This document shows positions 16,704-25,158 of a stretch of 64,000 bases of DNA, piece by piece. The position numbers were made by a program, and so were the translations under genes. The DNA is taken from positions 310,001 to 374,000 of the forward strand of contig NZ_JACVOQ010000001.1 of assembly GCF_018882325.1 (NCBI RefSeq), given 5' to 3'. Every line of letters starts with the position of its first letter. The stretch's first letter is position 1. Source of the stretch: Polynucleobacter sp. 78F-HAINBA (GTDB lineage Bacteria; Pseudomonadota; Gammaproteobacteria; Burkholderiales; Burkholderiaceae). The notes beneath the pieces are model-generated. The model saw only the letters and a program-made list of their open reading frames with translations. It had not been told where the DNA came from and made no database searches.

Positions 16704-17123
16704 ATGGCCGGCTCACTCAGAAAGTCCTCTAAGCGTCGGGCAATGGCCGACATCAATGTGGTGCCCTATATCGATGTGATGTTGGTATTGCTGGTCATCT
16801 TTATGGTGACCGCACCGATGGTCAATCCCGGTGTCGTGAATTTGCCTACTGTAGGTGGTGCAAAAGTGCAATCCTTGCCACCCGTCTTTTTAACGATTGA
16901 TGCCAATGAAAATGTCATTGTTCGTAAAGACGGTGATCCGGTTCAAACTTTGAATAAATTTGAACTTGGCGCCTTTGCCAGATCACAAGCCGAGAAGTCC
17001 GCCGAGCAACCCGTTGTTCTTGCTGCTGATAAATCCATTAAGTACGAAGTAGTGATGGAAGTGATGTCCAAGCTCAAAGAAAATGGTGTGAAACGTGTCG
17101 GCCTTGCCGTGAAGAGCCAATAG
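16704..17123 (+). CDS. tolR: Tol-Pal system protein TolR
   Basis: Inner-membrane partner of TolQ. The 139 residues comprise a basic start (AGSLRKSSKRRAMADIN), one membrane helix with VVPYIDVMLVLLVIFMVT carrying the proton-binding aspartate, and a periplasmic ExbD/TolR domain ending in KENGVKRVGLAVKSQ. Located directly between tolQ (2 bp) and tolA (19 bp). Length and motif match TolR of other betaproteobacteria. Confidence 0.96.
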   Translation: MAGSLRKSSKRRAMADINVVPYIDVMLVLLVIFMVTAPMVNPGVVNLPTVGGAKVQSLPPVFLTIDANENVIVRKDGDPVQTLNKFELGAFARSQAEKSAEQPVVLAADKSIKYEVVMEVMSKLKENGVKRVGLAVKSQ

Positions 17124-17142
17124 GTCTCTTTGTCTTTCATTC

Positions 17143-17943
17143 ATGAATAGCGCGCAAACTTTTCACTCAAGCTTCTCACGAGGCCGGCCTACTAAAAACG
17201 AAAGTACTAAACGTGCTTTTAGTTTTTCACTGGCTGCGCACTTAGGTTTAGTCGCATTCTTAGTCATCGGCATCAGTTGGAATAACTCCACACCATCAGG
17301 AGTAGAAGTTGAGCTTTGGGATGCGAGTCAGCAAGTCGAAACGCCTGTTGTGCCAGAACTCAAAACGGAAATGAAAGAAGAAGCGGCCGACATCGCCATC
17401 AAGAAAAAGAAGGTTGAGAAAGAGCCGCCTAAAAAAGAAGTGGTGAAAGAAACCCCTAAGCCACCGAAACCGACTCCACCTAAGGAGAAGGAAAAAGAGA
17501 AACCAAAAAAGGCTGAAGCCCCGAAAGCAACTGCCCCCGCCGAAACTAAAGCCAATGCCGCCGCCGAGAAAGTGCGTGCCGACCAATTAGCCCGTCTGCG
17601 CGCTGCTGCTGGGGCTGAAGGTGGCAGCGGTGGAACCAGTGGAAGTGGTGTTGGTGGCGGTGGTAATGCACCTCCAGGATGGACGGATAAAGTTATCAAA
17701 AAGGTTAAGCCTCTAATTGTGTTCAACCCAGAATCCATTAGCGGTAATCCTGCGGCAGTCGTTAAAGTCAATCTGGCACCCGATGGCGCAATCTTAAGCA
17801 CCGATCTCATTACCTCTAGCGGCAACGCCGGCTGGGATCGCGCAGTGTTACTTGCACTAACCCGTGCGGAGAGCCTGCCAAAAGACGACAATGGAAAAAT
17901 TCCTCAAAGAGAAGTTAAGCTGACCTTTAAACCCAAGGACTAA
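17143..17943 (+). CDS. tolA: Tol-Pal system protein TolA
   Basis: Links the TolQR motor to TolB and Pal across the periplasm. The 266-residue protein has an N-terminal membrane helix (AFSFSLAAHLGLVAFLVIGI, about residues 24-44). A long helical, Lys/Glu/Pro-rich domain follows (residues about 85-150, with repeats such as KKKVEKEPPKKE and PKPPKPTPPKEK), then a Gly-rich hinge (GGSGGTSGSGVGGGGN). The compact C-terminal TolA/TonB domain runs from PPGWTDKVIKKVKPLIVF to VKLTFKPKD. It precedes tolB by 3 bp. Confidence 0.95.
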   Translation: MNSAQTFHSSFSRGRPTKNESTKRAFSFSLAAHLGLVAFLVIGISWNNSTPSGVEVELWDASQQVETPVVPELKTEMKEEAADIAIKKKKVEKEPPKKEVVKETPKPPKPTPPKEKEKEKPKKAEAPKATAPAETKANAAAEKVRADQLARLRAAAGAEGGSGGTSGSGVGGGGNAPPGWTDKVIKKVKPLIVFNPESISGNPAAVVKVNLAPDGAILSTDLITSSGNAGWDRAVLLALTRAESLPKDDNGKIPQREVKLTFKPKD

Positions 17944-17946
17944 AGC

Positions 17947-19254
17947 ATGTGGCAAGTAGCTAAAAAGTATTTTTTATCAGTGGTAACAATGTTTACAGTG
18001 ATGCTGTCAATCACTGGATTGAGCACACCCGCTGTAGCACAAATGAATATTGAAATCACTGGCGTAGGGCAATCGCTCTACCCCATCGCCGTGATGCGCT
18101 TCAAAGATGAGAACAAACTTCCTACCAGTGTTACTGAAATTATTCGCCAAGACTTAGCGCGCAGTGGTTACTTTAAAAATACTGAAAATGGTAATGCGAG
18201 TGAAAGCGATGAAGGCACACCAAACTACAAATCCTGGTCGGCTCGTGGTGCGGATGCTTTGGTTCTTGGCTCGGTAGTGCAAACTGGTGCTTCTCAGTTT
18301 GAGATTCGCTACAAGTTATTTGATGTTCGGAAGTCCGAGAGTCTTGGCGGCTTAAATATTAATTCCAGTGCCGATAATTTACGTGCAGCTGCGCACAAAA
18401 TTGCTGATGACATCATCTACAAATTATTGGGTGAGCGTGGCATCTTCTCAACACGCCTTTCCTACGTCATTAAAGAAGGCAAGCGTTATCGCTTAGTCAT
18501 CTCCGATGCGGATGGTCAGAACATTCGCAATGCTATGAATAGTGGTGAACCTATCATCTCCCCATCATGGTCACCAGATGGCAAGAAAGTAGCTTATGTA
18601 TCTTTTGAAGATCGTAAGCCCGTCATCTACGCTCATGAACTCGCTACTGGTCGTCGTATTTCTCTCTCAAATCAAAAGGGCAATAACAGCGCACCTGCTT
18701 GGTCGCCTGATGGCAAGAAATTGGCCGTATCCCTCTCCAAAGACGGCAACACCCAGATCTACGGCATTAATGCGGACGGCACCGGACTACAACGCCTCAC
18801 GCGCGGCCGCACCATTGATACTGAACCACAGTACTCCGCAGATGGTCGCTACATCTATTTCACGAGCGATCGTGGTGGCAATCCACAAATCTATCGTATG
18901 AGTGCTGAGGGCGAACAAGTTGAAGGTGCAAAGCGCATTACTTATAAGCAAGGCTTTGTGACTTCACCGCGCATCTCTCCTGATGGCAAGTATTTGGCTT
19001 ATATCGCTAATATTGGCGGGGCATTCCGTCTTTACATCCTTAACCTCGCTACAGGCGACTCGCAAGCCCTTACTGATGGCACTAGCGATGAATCCCCCTC
19101 CTTCGCTGCAAATGGTCGCTATGTGCTGTATTCCACCAAAGTCGGCGGCAAACGGGTCTTGGCGGCAGTCTCTGTGGACGGCAACTCTAAGCAGGTACTC
19201 AGCATTCCAGGATCCGATGTGCGTCAGCCATCCTGGGGCCCCTTTATGGATTAA
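17947..19254 (+). CDS. tolB: Tol-Pal system beta-propeller protein TolB
   Basis: Periplasmic protein that binds Pal and TolA. The 435 residues begin with a signal peptide (cleavage likely after STPAVA). An N-terminal TolB domain follows (IEITGVGQSLYPIAVMRFKD), then a six-bladed propeller with repeated PxWSPDGKK-type blades: ISPSWSPDGKKVAY, APAWSPDGKKLAV, EPQYSADGRYIYFTSDRGG, SPRISPDGKYLAY and SPSFAANGRYVLY. In most bacteria pal follows directly; here a toxin-antitoxin pair on the other strand separates them, with only 14 bp between the tolB stop and the toxin stop. Confidence 0.97.
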   Translation: MWQVAKKYFLSVVTMFTVMLSITGLSTPAVAQMNIEITGVGQSLYPIAVMRFKDENKLPTSVTEIIRQDLARSGYFKNTENGNASESDEGTPNYKSWSARGADALVLGSVVQTGASQFEIRYKLFDVRKSESLGGLNINSSADNLRAAAHKIADDIIYKLLGERGIFSTRLSYVIKEGKRYRLVISDADGQNIRNAMNSGEPIISPSWSPDGKKVAYVSFEDRKPVIYAHELATGRRISLSNQKGNNSAPAWSPDGKKLAVSLSKDGNTQIYGINADGTGLQRLTRGRTIDTEPQYSADGRYIYFTSDRGGNPQIYRMSAEGEQVEGAKRITYKQGFVTSPRISPDGKYLAYIANIGGAFRLYILNLATGDSQALTDGTSDESPSFAANGRYVLYSTKVGGKRVLAAVSVDGNSKQVLSIPGSDVRQPSWGPFMD

Positions 19255-19268
19255 GACTGATGAATGTA

Positions 19269-19757
19269 TTAGGTCTGACCCACTAAACGTGGGTCATAAG
19301 AAAACTGTTCAATTTTCTTTGCTTTAATCAGTTTTATATCTGGATGCAAGGGGTTAATTAATACATTGCTTGCTTGTGGAATTACAACGGAAGGTACCAA
19401 TAACAAGGCACTTGCGTTTGATTGCAGCCACTTCTGACCCTTCTCAATGCTGGCAGTTCCAGCCGGCAATGCATCCCAACCAATGCCAGCCGTTTTAGCA
19501 TTCAAGCTCTTAGCCAAATTCCACACTCTCGTCGGGATATCAATTCGGACCAGATAGCGGGTTAAGGGAAGCCCTTGCGCATTGATATGCACCAGAGTTT
19601 CCAGGCAAGCAAGTGCGATGGACTCCGAGGTATACAAGACGGGTGTTCCTTTTTTATTCCATCTTCCACCTGATTTTTTTGCGCCCTCCCCACTAAGATC
19701 ATCGGCCTTAAACATGGGAGCATCGAGCGCGATTCTCCAAACTGCCTGAACACTCAT
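19269..19757 (-). CDS. RES-domain toxin
   Basis: A 162-residue RES-domain protein. Characterised RES toxins (for example MbcT) degrade NAD+. Conserved positions are present: Arg8 (VWRIA), GGRWN at residues 30-34, Tyr42 (LYTSES) and Glu53 (ACLETLVH). The late PSVVIPQASNVLINPLHPD segment is the usual C-terminal Asn-Pro-x-His region. It overlaps the upstream antitoxin by ATGA. The protein looks intact. It lies convergent to tolB inside what is normally a continuous tol-pal operon. Confidence 0.92.
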   Translation of the reverse strand: MSVQAVWRIALDAPMFKADDLSGEGAKKSGGRWNKKGTPVLYTSESIALACLETLVHINAQGLPLTRYLVRIDIPTRVWNLAKSLNAKTAGIGWDALPAGTASIEKGQKWLQSNASALLLVPSVVIPQASNVLINPLHPDIKLIKAKKIEQFSYDPRLVGQT

Positions 19758-20254
19758 GCGTATGCTCCAGTTTGAATTTTGGCAAGGAGATCAGAAATCA
19801 TCTCTTGACCAGAAACTGTATCTAAATAGGCTGAAGGCTTCTCGCCACCCAATGCTGGGGAAGGCTTTTCAAGCCAACTTGCCACCCACTTAGCAGCGTC
19901 AAAGCCATCTGGGTTTCCTGACTCAGCAATCATTGATTCCACCTGCCCCACCAGCTTAGCCATACCAATTAAACGCTCGCCCTGTTCAATCGGCAGCATT
20001 TGATTTGCGACGGATTTTTTATCAATGGTCGACTTCGGTAAGTTCAAGAACTTAAATAAGGTTTCCTTTGTAATTCCCATGGAGTCAGAAATGACGCTGA
20101 TATATCTGGCGGGAATCCCATCTCGAATCAACTTGATGCGATCCATAGGCTCAACTCGATAAATAGTGGCAAAAGATAGATCCTGTTGATCAAACCCCGC
20201 TTGGGGTTTATGAAGCACTTTCGTCGCAGTCTTTTTTGGGATTACGCCAGGCAT
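19754..20254 (-). CDS. Xre/MbcA/ParS-type antitoxin of the RES pair
   Basis: A 166-residue antitoxin. The middle has a helix-turn-helix-like Xre segment (GIPARYISVISDSMGITKET and LFKFLNLPKSTIDKK). The C-terminus has the MbcA/ParS toxin-binding domain (DUF2384), with AKWVASWLEKPSPALGGEKP followed by SAYLDTVSGQEMISDLLAKI. It neutralises the RES toxin and probably represses the pair through the two CCTCA/TGAGG repeats that overlap its promoter and ribosome site. The 4-bp overlap gives coupling to the toxin gene. Confidence 0.92.
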   Translation of the reverse strand: MPGVIPKKTATKVLHKPQAGFDQQDLSFATIYRVEPMDRIKLIRDGIPARYISVISDSMGITKETLFKFLNLPKSTIDKKSVANQMLPIEQGERLIGMAKLVGQVESMIAESGNPDGFDAAKWVASWLEKPSPALGGEKPSAYLDTVSGQEMISDLLAKIQTGAYA

Positions 20255-20262
20255 ATTAAATT

Positions 20263-20296
20263 CCTCATGTGAGGATTTATTTTACCTCATTTGAGT
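20263..20296 (-). promoter_or_regulatory. Paired palindromic operators upstream of the Xre/RES genes
   Basis: Perfect palindrome CCTCATGTGAGG at 20263-20274 and a near-identical CCTCATTTGAGT at 20285-20296, with starts 22 bp apart (two helical turns). Between them on the minus strand lies TAAAAT (20284-20279), a likely -10. The proximal copy also contains the Shine-Dalgarno GAGGA of the antitoxin gene, so binding could block both transcription and the ribosome site on DNA. Operator function is inferred. Confidence 0.6.
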
Positions 20297-20348
20297 AAAA
20301 GTAAAAGCATCCACAACTGCTTTAGGCTACTGCACACGGTAATTTCCA

Positions 20349-20403
20349 TTCAAATTCAGCGGTCTTGGGGGCATAATATTGGCTATTAGCTTATTTAATA
20401 GCC
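20349..20403 (+). promoter_or_regulatory. Probable pal promoter with 5' leader hairpin
   Basis: TTCAAA at 20349-20354, a 17-bp gap and CATAAT at 20372-20377 form a plausible sigma70 promoter for pal-cpoB-queC. Just after it is a perfect dyad, GGCTATTA-GCTTATT-TAATAGCC (20381-20403), which would fold at the very 5' end of the message. No T-run follows, so it is not a standard terminator; it may stabilise the mRNA. The pal ribosome site AAAAAGGAAAG precedes the ATG at 20429. Confidence 0.45.
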
Positions 20404-20428
20404 TCGTTTGTAGGAAAAAGGAAAGATC

Positions 20429-20929
20429 ATGAAGATTTCTATCGCACGCCGTGCCGCAACATTCACCCTCGTAGGTGTAACAGCATTATTTTTGGCCGCT
20501 TGCTCAAGCGTCAAATTAGATGATGTTGATGGCGCCAATGGTGGTGGCAGTGGCAACTTCGGCTCACAGCCATGGAATGATCCAAGCAGCCCACTCTTCC
20601 AGCGTAGCGTCTATTTTGATCTCAACGAATACACTGTTCAGACCAAATATCAGAAACAATTATCTGCACATGCCAGCTTCTTGAAGGCTAACCCAAAGCA
20701 GAAAATCATTATTCAAGGCAATACCGACGAGCGCGGCACAGCCGAATACAACTTAGCATTGGGTCAACGTCGTTCAGACGCAGTACGTAAGTCACTTAAT
20801 TTAATGGGCGTCTCTGATGACCAAATGGAAGCCGTGAGCTTTGGTAAAGAGAAGCCCAAAGCAGAAGGTGACAATGAAGCCGCCTGGGCAGAGAATCGCC
20901 GTGCTGATATTGTTTACATCACGAACTAA
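20429..20929 (+). CDS. pal: Peptidoglycan-associated lipoprotein Pal
   Basis: Outer-membrane lipoprotein that binds peptidoglycan and TolB. The 166 residues show a lipoprotein signal (LVGVTALFLAACSS, acylated Cys at about residue 25), a Gly-rich linker, and an OmpA-like domain. In that domain SVYFDLNEYTVQ and IQGNTDERGTAEYNLALGQR carry the diaminopimelate-binding Asp and Arg. Its stop overlaps the cpoB start by one base. The RES/Xre pair sits upstream, so pal must rely on its own promoter or on readthrough from tolB. Confidence 0.97.
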   Translation: MKISIARRAATFTLVGVTALFLAACSSVKLDDVDGANGGGSGNFGSQPWNDPSSPLFQRSVYFDLNEYTVQTKYQKQLSAHASFLKANPKQKIIIQGNTDERGTAEYNLALGQRRSDAVRKSLNLMGVSDDQMEAVSFGKEKPKAEGDNEAAWAENRRADIVYITN

Positions 20930-21666
20930 TGCTCATGCGTAAGCCAAATCACTCTTTTAAACAAACGCTCTCACGAGCGTTTTGTTTAAGTGCCATCACT
21001 ATTTTTCTAGGGATGTCCAACAGTGCCTGGGCACTCTTTGCTGACGATGATGCGCGTAAGGCTATTCTTGACTTACGTAAGTCTCTAGCAACTACGCAAA
21101 TGGATTTACAAAACCAAATTGAGAAGCTCAAAGCGGACAATGCGGAATTACGTGGCAAGGTAGAGAGCCTGGAGAAGCAAGGTGAAGATATCAGCACCAG
21201 CCAAAAAACGTATTATCAGGATTTAGATAACCGTCTCGGGAATTTTGAGCCTCGCACCGCCACGATTGAAGGTGTTAGTGGCACAGTTCAACCGAATGAG
21301 AAAAAAGCCTACGACGATGCATTGAAGGCTTTTCAGGCAGGCAACCTCAAAAAGGCGGATGAAGGATTCTCCGCATTTGCTAACCGCTATCCGAAAAGCC
21401 CTTATTTACCATTAGCGCTTTTCTGGAGCGGTAATAGTAAATATGCCAACAAAGATTACGCTGGCGCAATTGCGCAGTTACAAAGCTTGATTAAACGCTA
21501 TCCAACTCATCCCCGTGTTCCCTCTGCGATGTTGACACTCGGAAATTCGCAATTGGAAAGCGGCAACAAAGCAGCAGCCAAAAAAACATTCAGCGAGATC
21601 ATTAGTAAGTACCCAGATACTGAGTCAGCAAAAGATGCTCAGCAGCTGAACGCTGCAATCAAGTAA
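20929..21666 (+). CDS. cpoB: Cell division coordinator CpoB (YbgF)
   Basis: Periplasmic protein that links the Tol system to peptidoglycan synthesis at division. The 245 residues have a signal peptide (AITIFLGMSNSAWA), then a coiled coil (ILDLRKSLATTQMDLQNQIE through about residue 100). Tetratricopeptide repeats follow, from EKKAYDDALKAFQAGNLKKA through FWSGNSKYANKDYAGAIAQL and MLTLGNSQLESGNKAAAKKT. This order is typical of YbgF. Start overlaps the pal stop; an ATG two codons later (20935) is also possible. Confidence 0.95.
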   Translation: MLMRKPNHSFKQTLSRAFCLSAITIFLGMSNSAWALFADDDARKAILDLRKSLATTQMDLQNQIEKLKADNAELRGKVESLEKQGEDISTSQKTYYQDLDNRLGNFEPRTATIEGVSGTVQPNEKKAYDDALKAFQAGNLKKADEGFSAFANRYPKSPYLPLALFWSGNSKYANKDYAGAIAQLQSLIKRYPTHPRVPSAMLTLGNSQLESGNKAAAKKTFSEIISKYPDTESAKDAQQLNAAIK

Positions 21667-21678
21667 GTTCCGCTCGCC

Positions 21679-22419
21679 ATGTCTTTTCTATCTGCCGCGT
21701 TTCAGAATATTGCTCCCCGCAAACCAAATGCTCCTGCAGTTATTTTGTTTTCTGGCGGATTAGATTCCAGCACGATTCTCGCGCTTGCAAAAGATCTTGG
21801 CTACGCACCCTATGTTTTATCAGTAGGCTATGGGCAACGCCACTCCTCAGAGCTGGCTGCAGCAAAACATATCGCAAAAAAAATGGGGGTTATTCGTCAC
21901 GAGGTCGTGAATTTAGATCTCACTCGTTTTGGTGGCTCTGCATTAACTGACTCCACAATTGATGTGCCCATTACTCCCGGCAAGGATCAAGAGATCCCCG
22001 TCACTTATGTACCGGCACGTAATACCATCCTGCTCTCACTCGCTTTAGGCTGGGCAGAATCATTGGGTGGATTAGATATTTTTTATGGCGCTAATGCAGT
22101 GGATTACTCTGGCTACCCTGACTGCCGCCCAGAATATGTTGCCTCATTTGAAACGATGGCTAACCTCGCCACCAAGGCTGGGGTTGAAGCTATCAATGAT
22201 GACAATCGCTTTCGGGTTCACGCGCCCATCATCAGTATGAGCAAAGCGGAAATCATCCAGCTAGGAACCACGCTAGGAGTGGATTACTCGCAAACTGTTT
22301 CCTGCTACCAAGCTAATGACTTAGGTGAAGCTTGTGGTGAGTGCGAATCTTGTCGCTTAAGGCAGGTAGGCTTTAAGCAAGCAAATCTGAATGATCCAAC
22401 TCGCTATCAGAAAAAGTAA
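21679..22419 (+). CDS. queC: 7-cyano-7-deazaguanine synthase QueC
   Basis: Makes preQ0, a precursor of the tRNA base queuosine, from 7-carboxy-7-deazaguanine, ammonia and ATP. The 246-residue enzyme has the ATP pyrophosphatase motif [15 protein letters not shown] (about residues 22-36). It also has [18 protein letters not shown] and a zinc site in the C-terminus with four cysteines ([20 protein letters not shown]). It follows cpoB by 12 bp, completing the pal-cpoB-queC unit, and is convergent with ribE with 6 bp between the stops. Confidence 0.97.
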   Translation: MSFLSAAFQNIAPRKPNAPAVILFSGGLDSSTILALAKDLGYAPYVLSVGYGQRHSSELAAAKHIAKKMGVIRHEVVNLDLTRFGGSALTDSTIDVPITPGKDQEIPVTYVPARNTILLSLALGWAESLGGLDIFYGANAVDYSGYPDCRPEYVASFETMANLATKAGVEAINDDNRFRVHAPIISMSKAEIIQLGTTLGVDYSQTVSCYQANDLGEACGECESCRLRQVGFKQANLNDPTRYQKK

Positions 22420-22425
22420 TTCGGT

Positions 22426-23043
22426 TTACTTTATTTGAGCTTCCAGCATTCGTGCCACATAACGCGCGATCAAATCAACCTCTAGATTTACTGCATCACC
22501 CTGCTTGAGCTTACCTAATGTCGTGTTCTCAAGAGTATGCGGAATGATATTGATATCGACTAAGCAAGCATCTTTAGTGTCATGCGTTTGATTGACCGTC
22601 AGTGAAACGCCGTTCACTACGATCGAGCCCTTATAGGCCAAGAATGAAGCTAGCTCTTTGGGCGCTTCAATCTGCAGCAACCATGAACCATACGCATCTT
22701 TAGCCACGGCAGCAAACTGCGCTACCTTACCGACACCATCAACGTGACCACTCACTAGGTGACCACCCAAGCGATCATTGAGGCGAAGCGCCTTTTCTAG
22801 ATTTACAGGGCCCACTTTATCGAGACCCACCGTCTTATTTAACGACTCGCGAGAAATATCCAATGCAAAAGTATTGCTAGTCAATTGAGTAGCAGTCATG
22901 CATGCACCTTGAATAGCAATGCTGTCACCTAAAGCAACATCATCGAGATAGCCTGTCGGCACTTCTACCAATAAATGTAAGCCATCGCCCTTTTCTTGAG
23001 CGCTTTTGATATTGCCAACGGCAGTAATAATTCCAGTAAACAT
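22426..23043 (-). CDS. ribE: Riboflavin synthase alpha chain
   Basis: Dismutates two 6,7-dimethyl-8-ribityllumazine molecules to riboflavin. The 205 residues form the two similar lumazine-binding repeats: MFTGIITAVGNIKSAQ with IQGACMTATQL in the first, and GGHLVSGHVDGVGKV with GVSLTVNQ in the second. Length is as expected. It follows ribD by 35 bp on the same strand. The partner genes ribBA and ribH are on the opposite strand 3 kb away. Confidence 0.97.
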   Translation of the reverse strand: MFTGIITAVGNIKSAQEKGDGLHLLVEVPTGYLDDVALGDSIAIQGACMTATQLTSNTFALDISRESLNKTVGLDKVGPVNLEKALRLNDRLGGHLVSGHVDGVGKVAQFAAVAKDAYGSWLLQIEAPKELASFLAYKGSIVVNGVSLTVNQTHDTKDACLVDINIIPHTLENTTLGKLKQGDAVNLEVDLIARYVARMLEAQIK

Positions 23044-23078
23044 AGTGAGATTTTAGCTTGTAATACTTTTAATAAAAA

Positions 23079-24194
23079 TTAGGATTTGATGAGACGTATA
23101 CGGATATCAGAGCCAAATCTATCTTGATCGATCATTTGCCAATCTTGACGTTGATCCAATGCCCCCAAGGGTGAAATGTTTGCCATACCAATACCCTCAC
23201 CAATAAAGAAGGGGGCATAGTAGAGGAGTAGCTCATCGACACAATGTTCGCGGAGCAAAGAACCATTCAATTTAAATCCGGCCTCGACATGGATTTCATT
23301 CATGTGGCGTTCTTGAGCGAGGTACTGAAAGAGTTTAGGTAAATCTACTTTGCCGTGAGCGTTGGCCATGGCAATCACTTCAATACCGAAGGCGTCAAAG
23401 GCTGCAGCCTTTTCTTTTGCAACTGGGGAGTCTAATGAGGCGCAAACTAGAATGACTCCAGATTGATCCAACTGCTTGAGCACCTTGGAATGCAGTGGCG
23501 TCTCTAATTTAGAATCCACAATTACCCGCCATGGCTGACGCTCCGTTTTTACTTCTCTGACATTGAGAGTTGGATCATCCTCTTTAACGGTACCTACGCC
23601 GGTCAAAATGGCACAAGCTTGAGCGCGCCAGTGATGACCATCGGCTCTTGCAAGTGGTCCTGTAATCCACTGGCTCTGGCCATTGGGGAGTGCCGTCTTC
23701 CCATCCAAGCTGGCAGCAATTTTCATCCGCACCCAAGGCAAACCTCGCATCATCCGAGAAATAAATCCTCGATTAAGCGCTTTTGCCTCTGCTTCTAACA
23801 AACCACAACGCACCTCAATTCCTGCAGCCTTCAATCGCTCTAAGCCCTTACCACCCACCAAAGGATTTGGATCAGACATAGCGGCAATCACCATGGCTGG
23901 CTGCGCCTCAATCAAGGCATCAACACAAGGTGGAGTTCTGCCGGTATGGTTGCATGGCTCTAAGGTGACATAGACTGTCGATCCAGCGGGATCCAAGCCT
24001 TTCGCCTTCACATCCGCCAATGCCTGAACTTCGGCATGAGGACCGCCCACTCTTTGGGTATGGCCTCGCCCAATCACCTGTCCATCTTTGACGATGACAC
24101 AACCTACCCGAGGATTGGGATTGGATAGATAAAGGGCTTTTTGAGCTTCAGCCAAGGCTTCACTCATCAATTGATGGTCAACAGCGGTATACAT
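23079..24194 (-). CDS. ribD: Bifunctional riboflavin deaminase/reductase RibD
   Basis: Carries out the deaminase and reductase steps after GTP cyclohydrolase II. The N-terminal deaminase domain has the zinc site HAEVQAL and EPCNHTGRTPPC. The C-terminal reductase domain holds WVRMKIAASLDGKTALPNGQ, SQWITGPLARAD and a late EAGFKLNGSLL. I chose the ATG at 24194 (MYTAVDHQLM, 371 residues); a TTG twelve codons upstream is open but has no support. It lies 47 bp after the fimT-like pilin gene on the same strand, so cotranscription with the pilin operon is possible. Confidence 0.96.
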   Translation of the reverse strand: MYTAVDHQLMSEALAEAQKALYLSNPNPRVGCVIVKDGQVIGRGHTQRVGGPHAEVQALADVKAKGLDPAGSTVYVTLEPCNHTGRTPPCVDALIEAQPAMVIAAMSDPNPLVGGKGLERLKAAGIEVRCGLLEAEAKALNRGFISRMMRGLPWVRMKIAASLDGKTALPNGQSQWITGPLARADGHHWRAQACAILTGVGTVKEDDPTLNVREVKTERQPWRVIVDSKLETPLHSKVLKQLDQSGVILVCASLDSPVAKEKAAAFDAFGIEVIAMANAHGKVDLPKLFQYLAQERHMNEIHVEAGFKLNGSLLREHCVDELLLYYAPFFIGEGIGMANISPLGALDQRQDWQMIDQDRFGSDIRIRLIKS

Positions 24195-24241
24195 GGGTCT
24201 ATTAAAACCGATTGTGGGCAGAAGCAGCAAATTTACCCGTC

Positions 24242-24832
24242 CTACTTACAGGCTTTGGAGTCCTTATAAGGATCGCAAATTCTCCAGCGGCCACCACTAC
24301 CCAGAATCAACTGTCTTTCCAAGCTTGCATCTTGCTCATGACCCAATACCAGGCGATTAGCCACAAAGCCGCCCTGCCCAGTTTTAGCGGCACCAGCAGC
24401 ATTGAACAAAATCCCCCGTTTTGAGCTGTGCGGATCTATAAATTGTTTACCCCCACCCTTAAAGTAGATGGGCGCAATATCCCCCTGAGAAAACCAATTG
24501 CGCTCCACACAAGCCGATGAGGCGCGCTTGTTTGAACAGGCATTCCTCACCGCCCATCCCTCATCCCACAGATTGCCACTTATAGGCGCAATCTGAATAG
24601 GAATACCAAGAATGAGAGCCTGCCCTCGGGCAAATTGCGCATGCGCAATAAAACGTCGGGCAATAGTATCGATTTCTCGAACGGCCATGTAGTACTGAAG
24701 TGTCGGCATCGACATCACTGCCATGATCGTAATCAATAGCACCACAGCCATTAACTCCAGCAAACTCCCACCGCGCTCATTTACTAAGCACTTCACTTCA
24801 TTTGCATTCTGGTTTTCATTCATGCGATTCAT
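24242..24832 (-). CDS. fimT: Type IV minor pilin, GspH/FimT-like
   Basis: A 196-residue prepilin-like protein. The leader ends at Gly21 and the mature helix starts GSLLELMAVVLLITIMAV, with the conserved Glu at position +5, so prepilin peptidase should process it. The globular part fits GspH/FimT: RRFIAHAQFARGQALILGIP near residue 60 is the family pattern. Several cysteines (ACSNKRASSACVE, and the C-terminal DPYKDSKACK) may form disulfides. It is the last of four pilin genes that overlap by 4 bp each. FimT-type proteins can bind DNA in transformation; that is not shown here. Confidence 0.85.
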   Translation of the reverse strand: MNRMNENQNANEVKCLVNERGGSLLELMAVVLLITIMAVMSMPTLQYYMAVREIDTIARRFIAHAQFARGQALILGIPIQIAPISGNLWDEGWAVRNACSNKRASSACVERNWFSQGDIAPIYFKGGGKQFIDPHSSKRGILFNAAGAAKTGQGGFVANRLVLGHEQDASLERQLILGSGGRWRICDPYKDSKACK

Positions 24833-25158
24833 TCAAATTCTTGGCGCCAATTTAAGCGGGTGGCTTGTTTAGTCTTTTCATCCAGAGAAACTAAGATCTG
24901 GAGTGTGGGTTTTTCTTTAGTTGAAATTAACCAGAGATTTTTTCCTGCAGATTGAATATGGCAAGCGGAGTGATTGAGTACGGCAATATTCCCTAAATAC
25001 TCCTCACACTCCAAAAGCGCTTTTTCAGATGCAATGAATTTTCTTCCTGAGTCGACTGAAGCATGAAGACTGATGAGCTCCAGCGCAACAGAACGCTCCA
25101 AGATGTTTACCAAGGAAGCTAGCAGCATCAATAGAGATAAGACCCAAGCAATAATCAC
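24829..25158 (-). CDS. PilX-like minor pilin component
   Basis: A 109-residue protein in the PilX position of a minor pilin operon. It begins directly with a hydrophobic helix (IIAWVLSLLMLLASLVNILE) from a GTG start at 25158 that overlaps the pilW stop as GTGA. No leader peptide or Gly cleavage site precedes the helix, and no other standard start codon exists before the upstream in-frame stop. A short globular part with two cysteines (LLECEEYLG, HSACHIQ) follows. PilX-like is inferred from order and size; the sequence itself is divergent. Confidence 0.7.
   Translation of the reverse strand: MIIAWVLSLLMLLASLVNILERSVALELISLHASVDSGRKFIASEKALLECEEYLGNIAVLNHSACHIQSAGKNLWLISTKEKPTLQILVSLDEKTKQATRLNWRQEFE

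Noticed and set aside
17328-17891. 187-codon open frame on the minus strand
   Set aside because: Antisense of the Pro/Lys-rich and Gly-rich parts of tolA; the low-complexity Phe/Gly/Pro composition is a mirror of that sequence.
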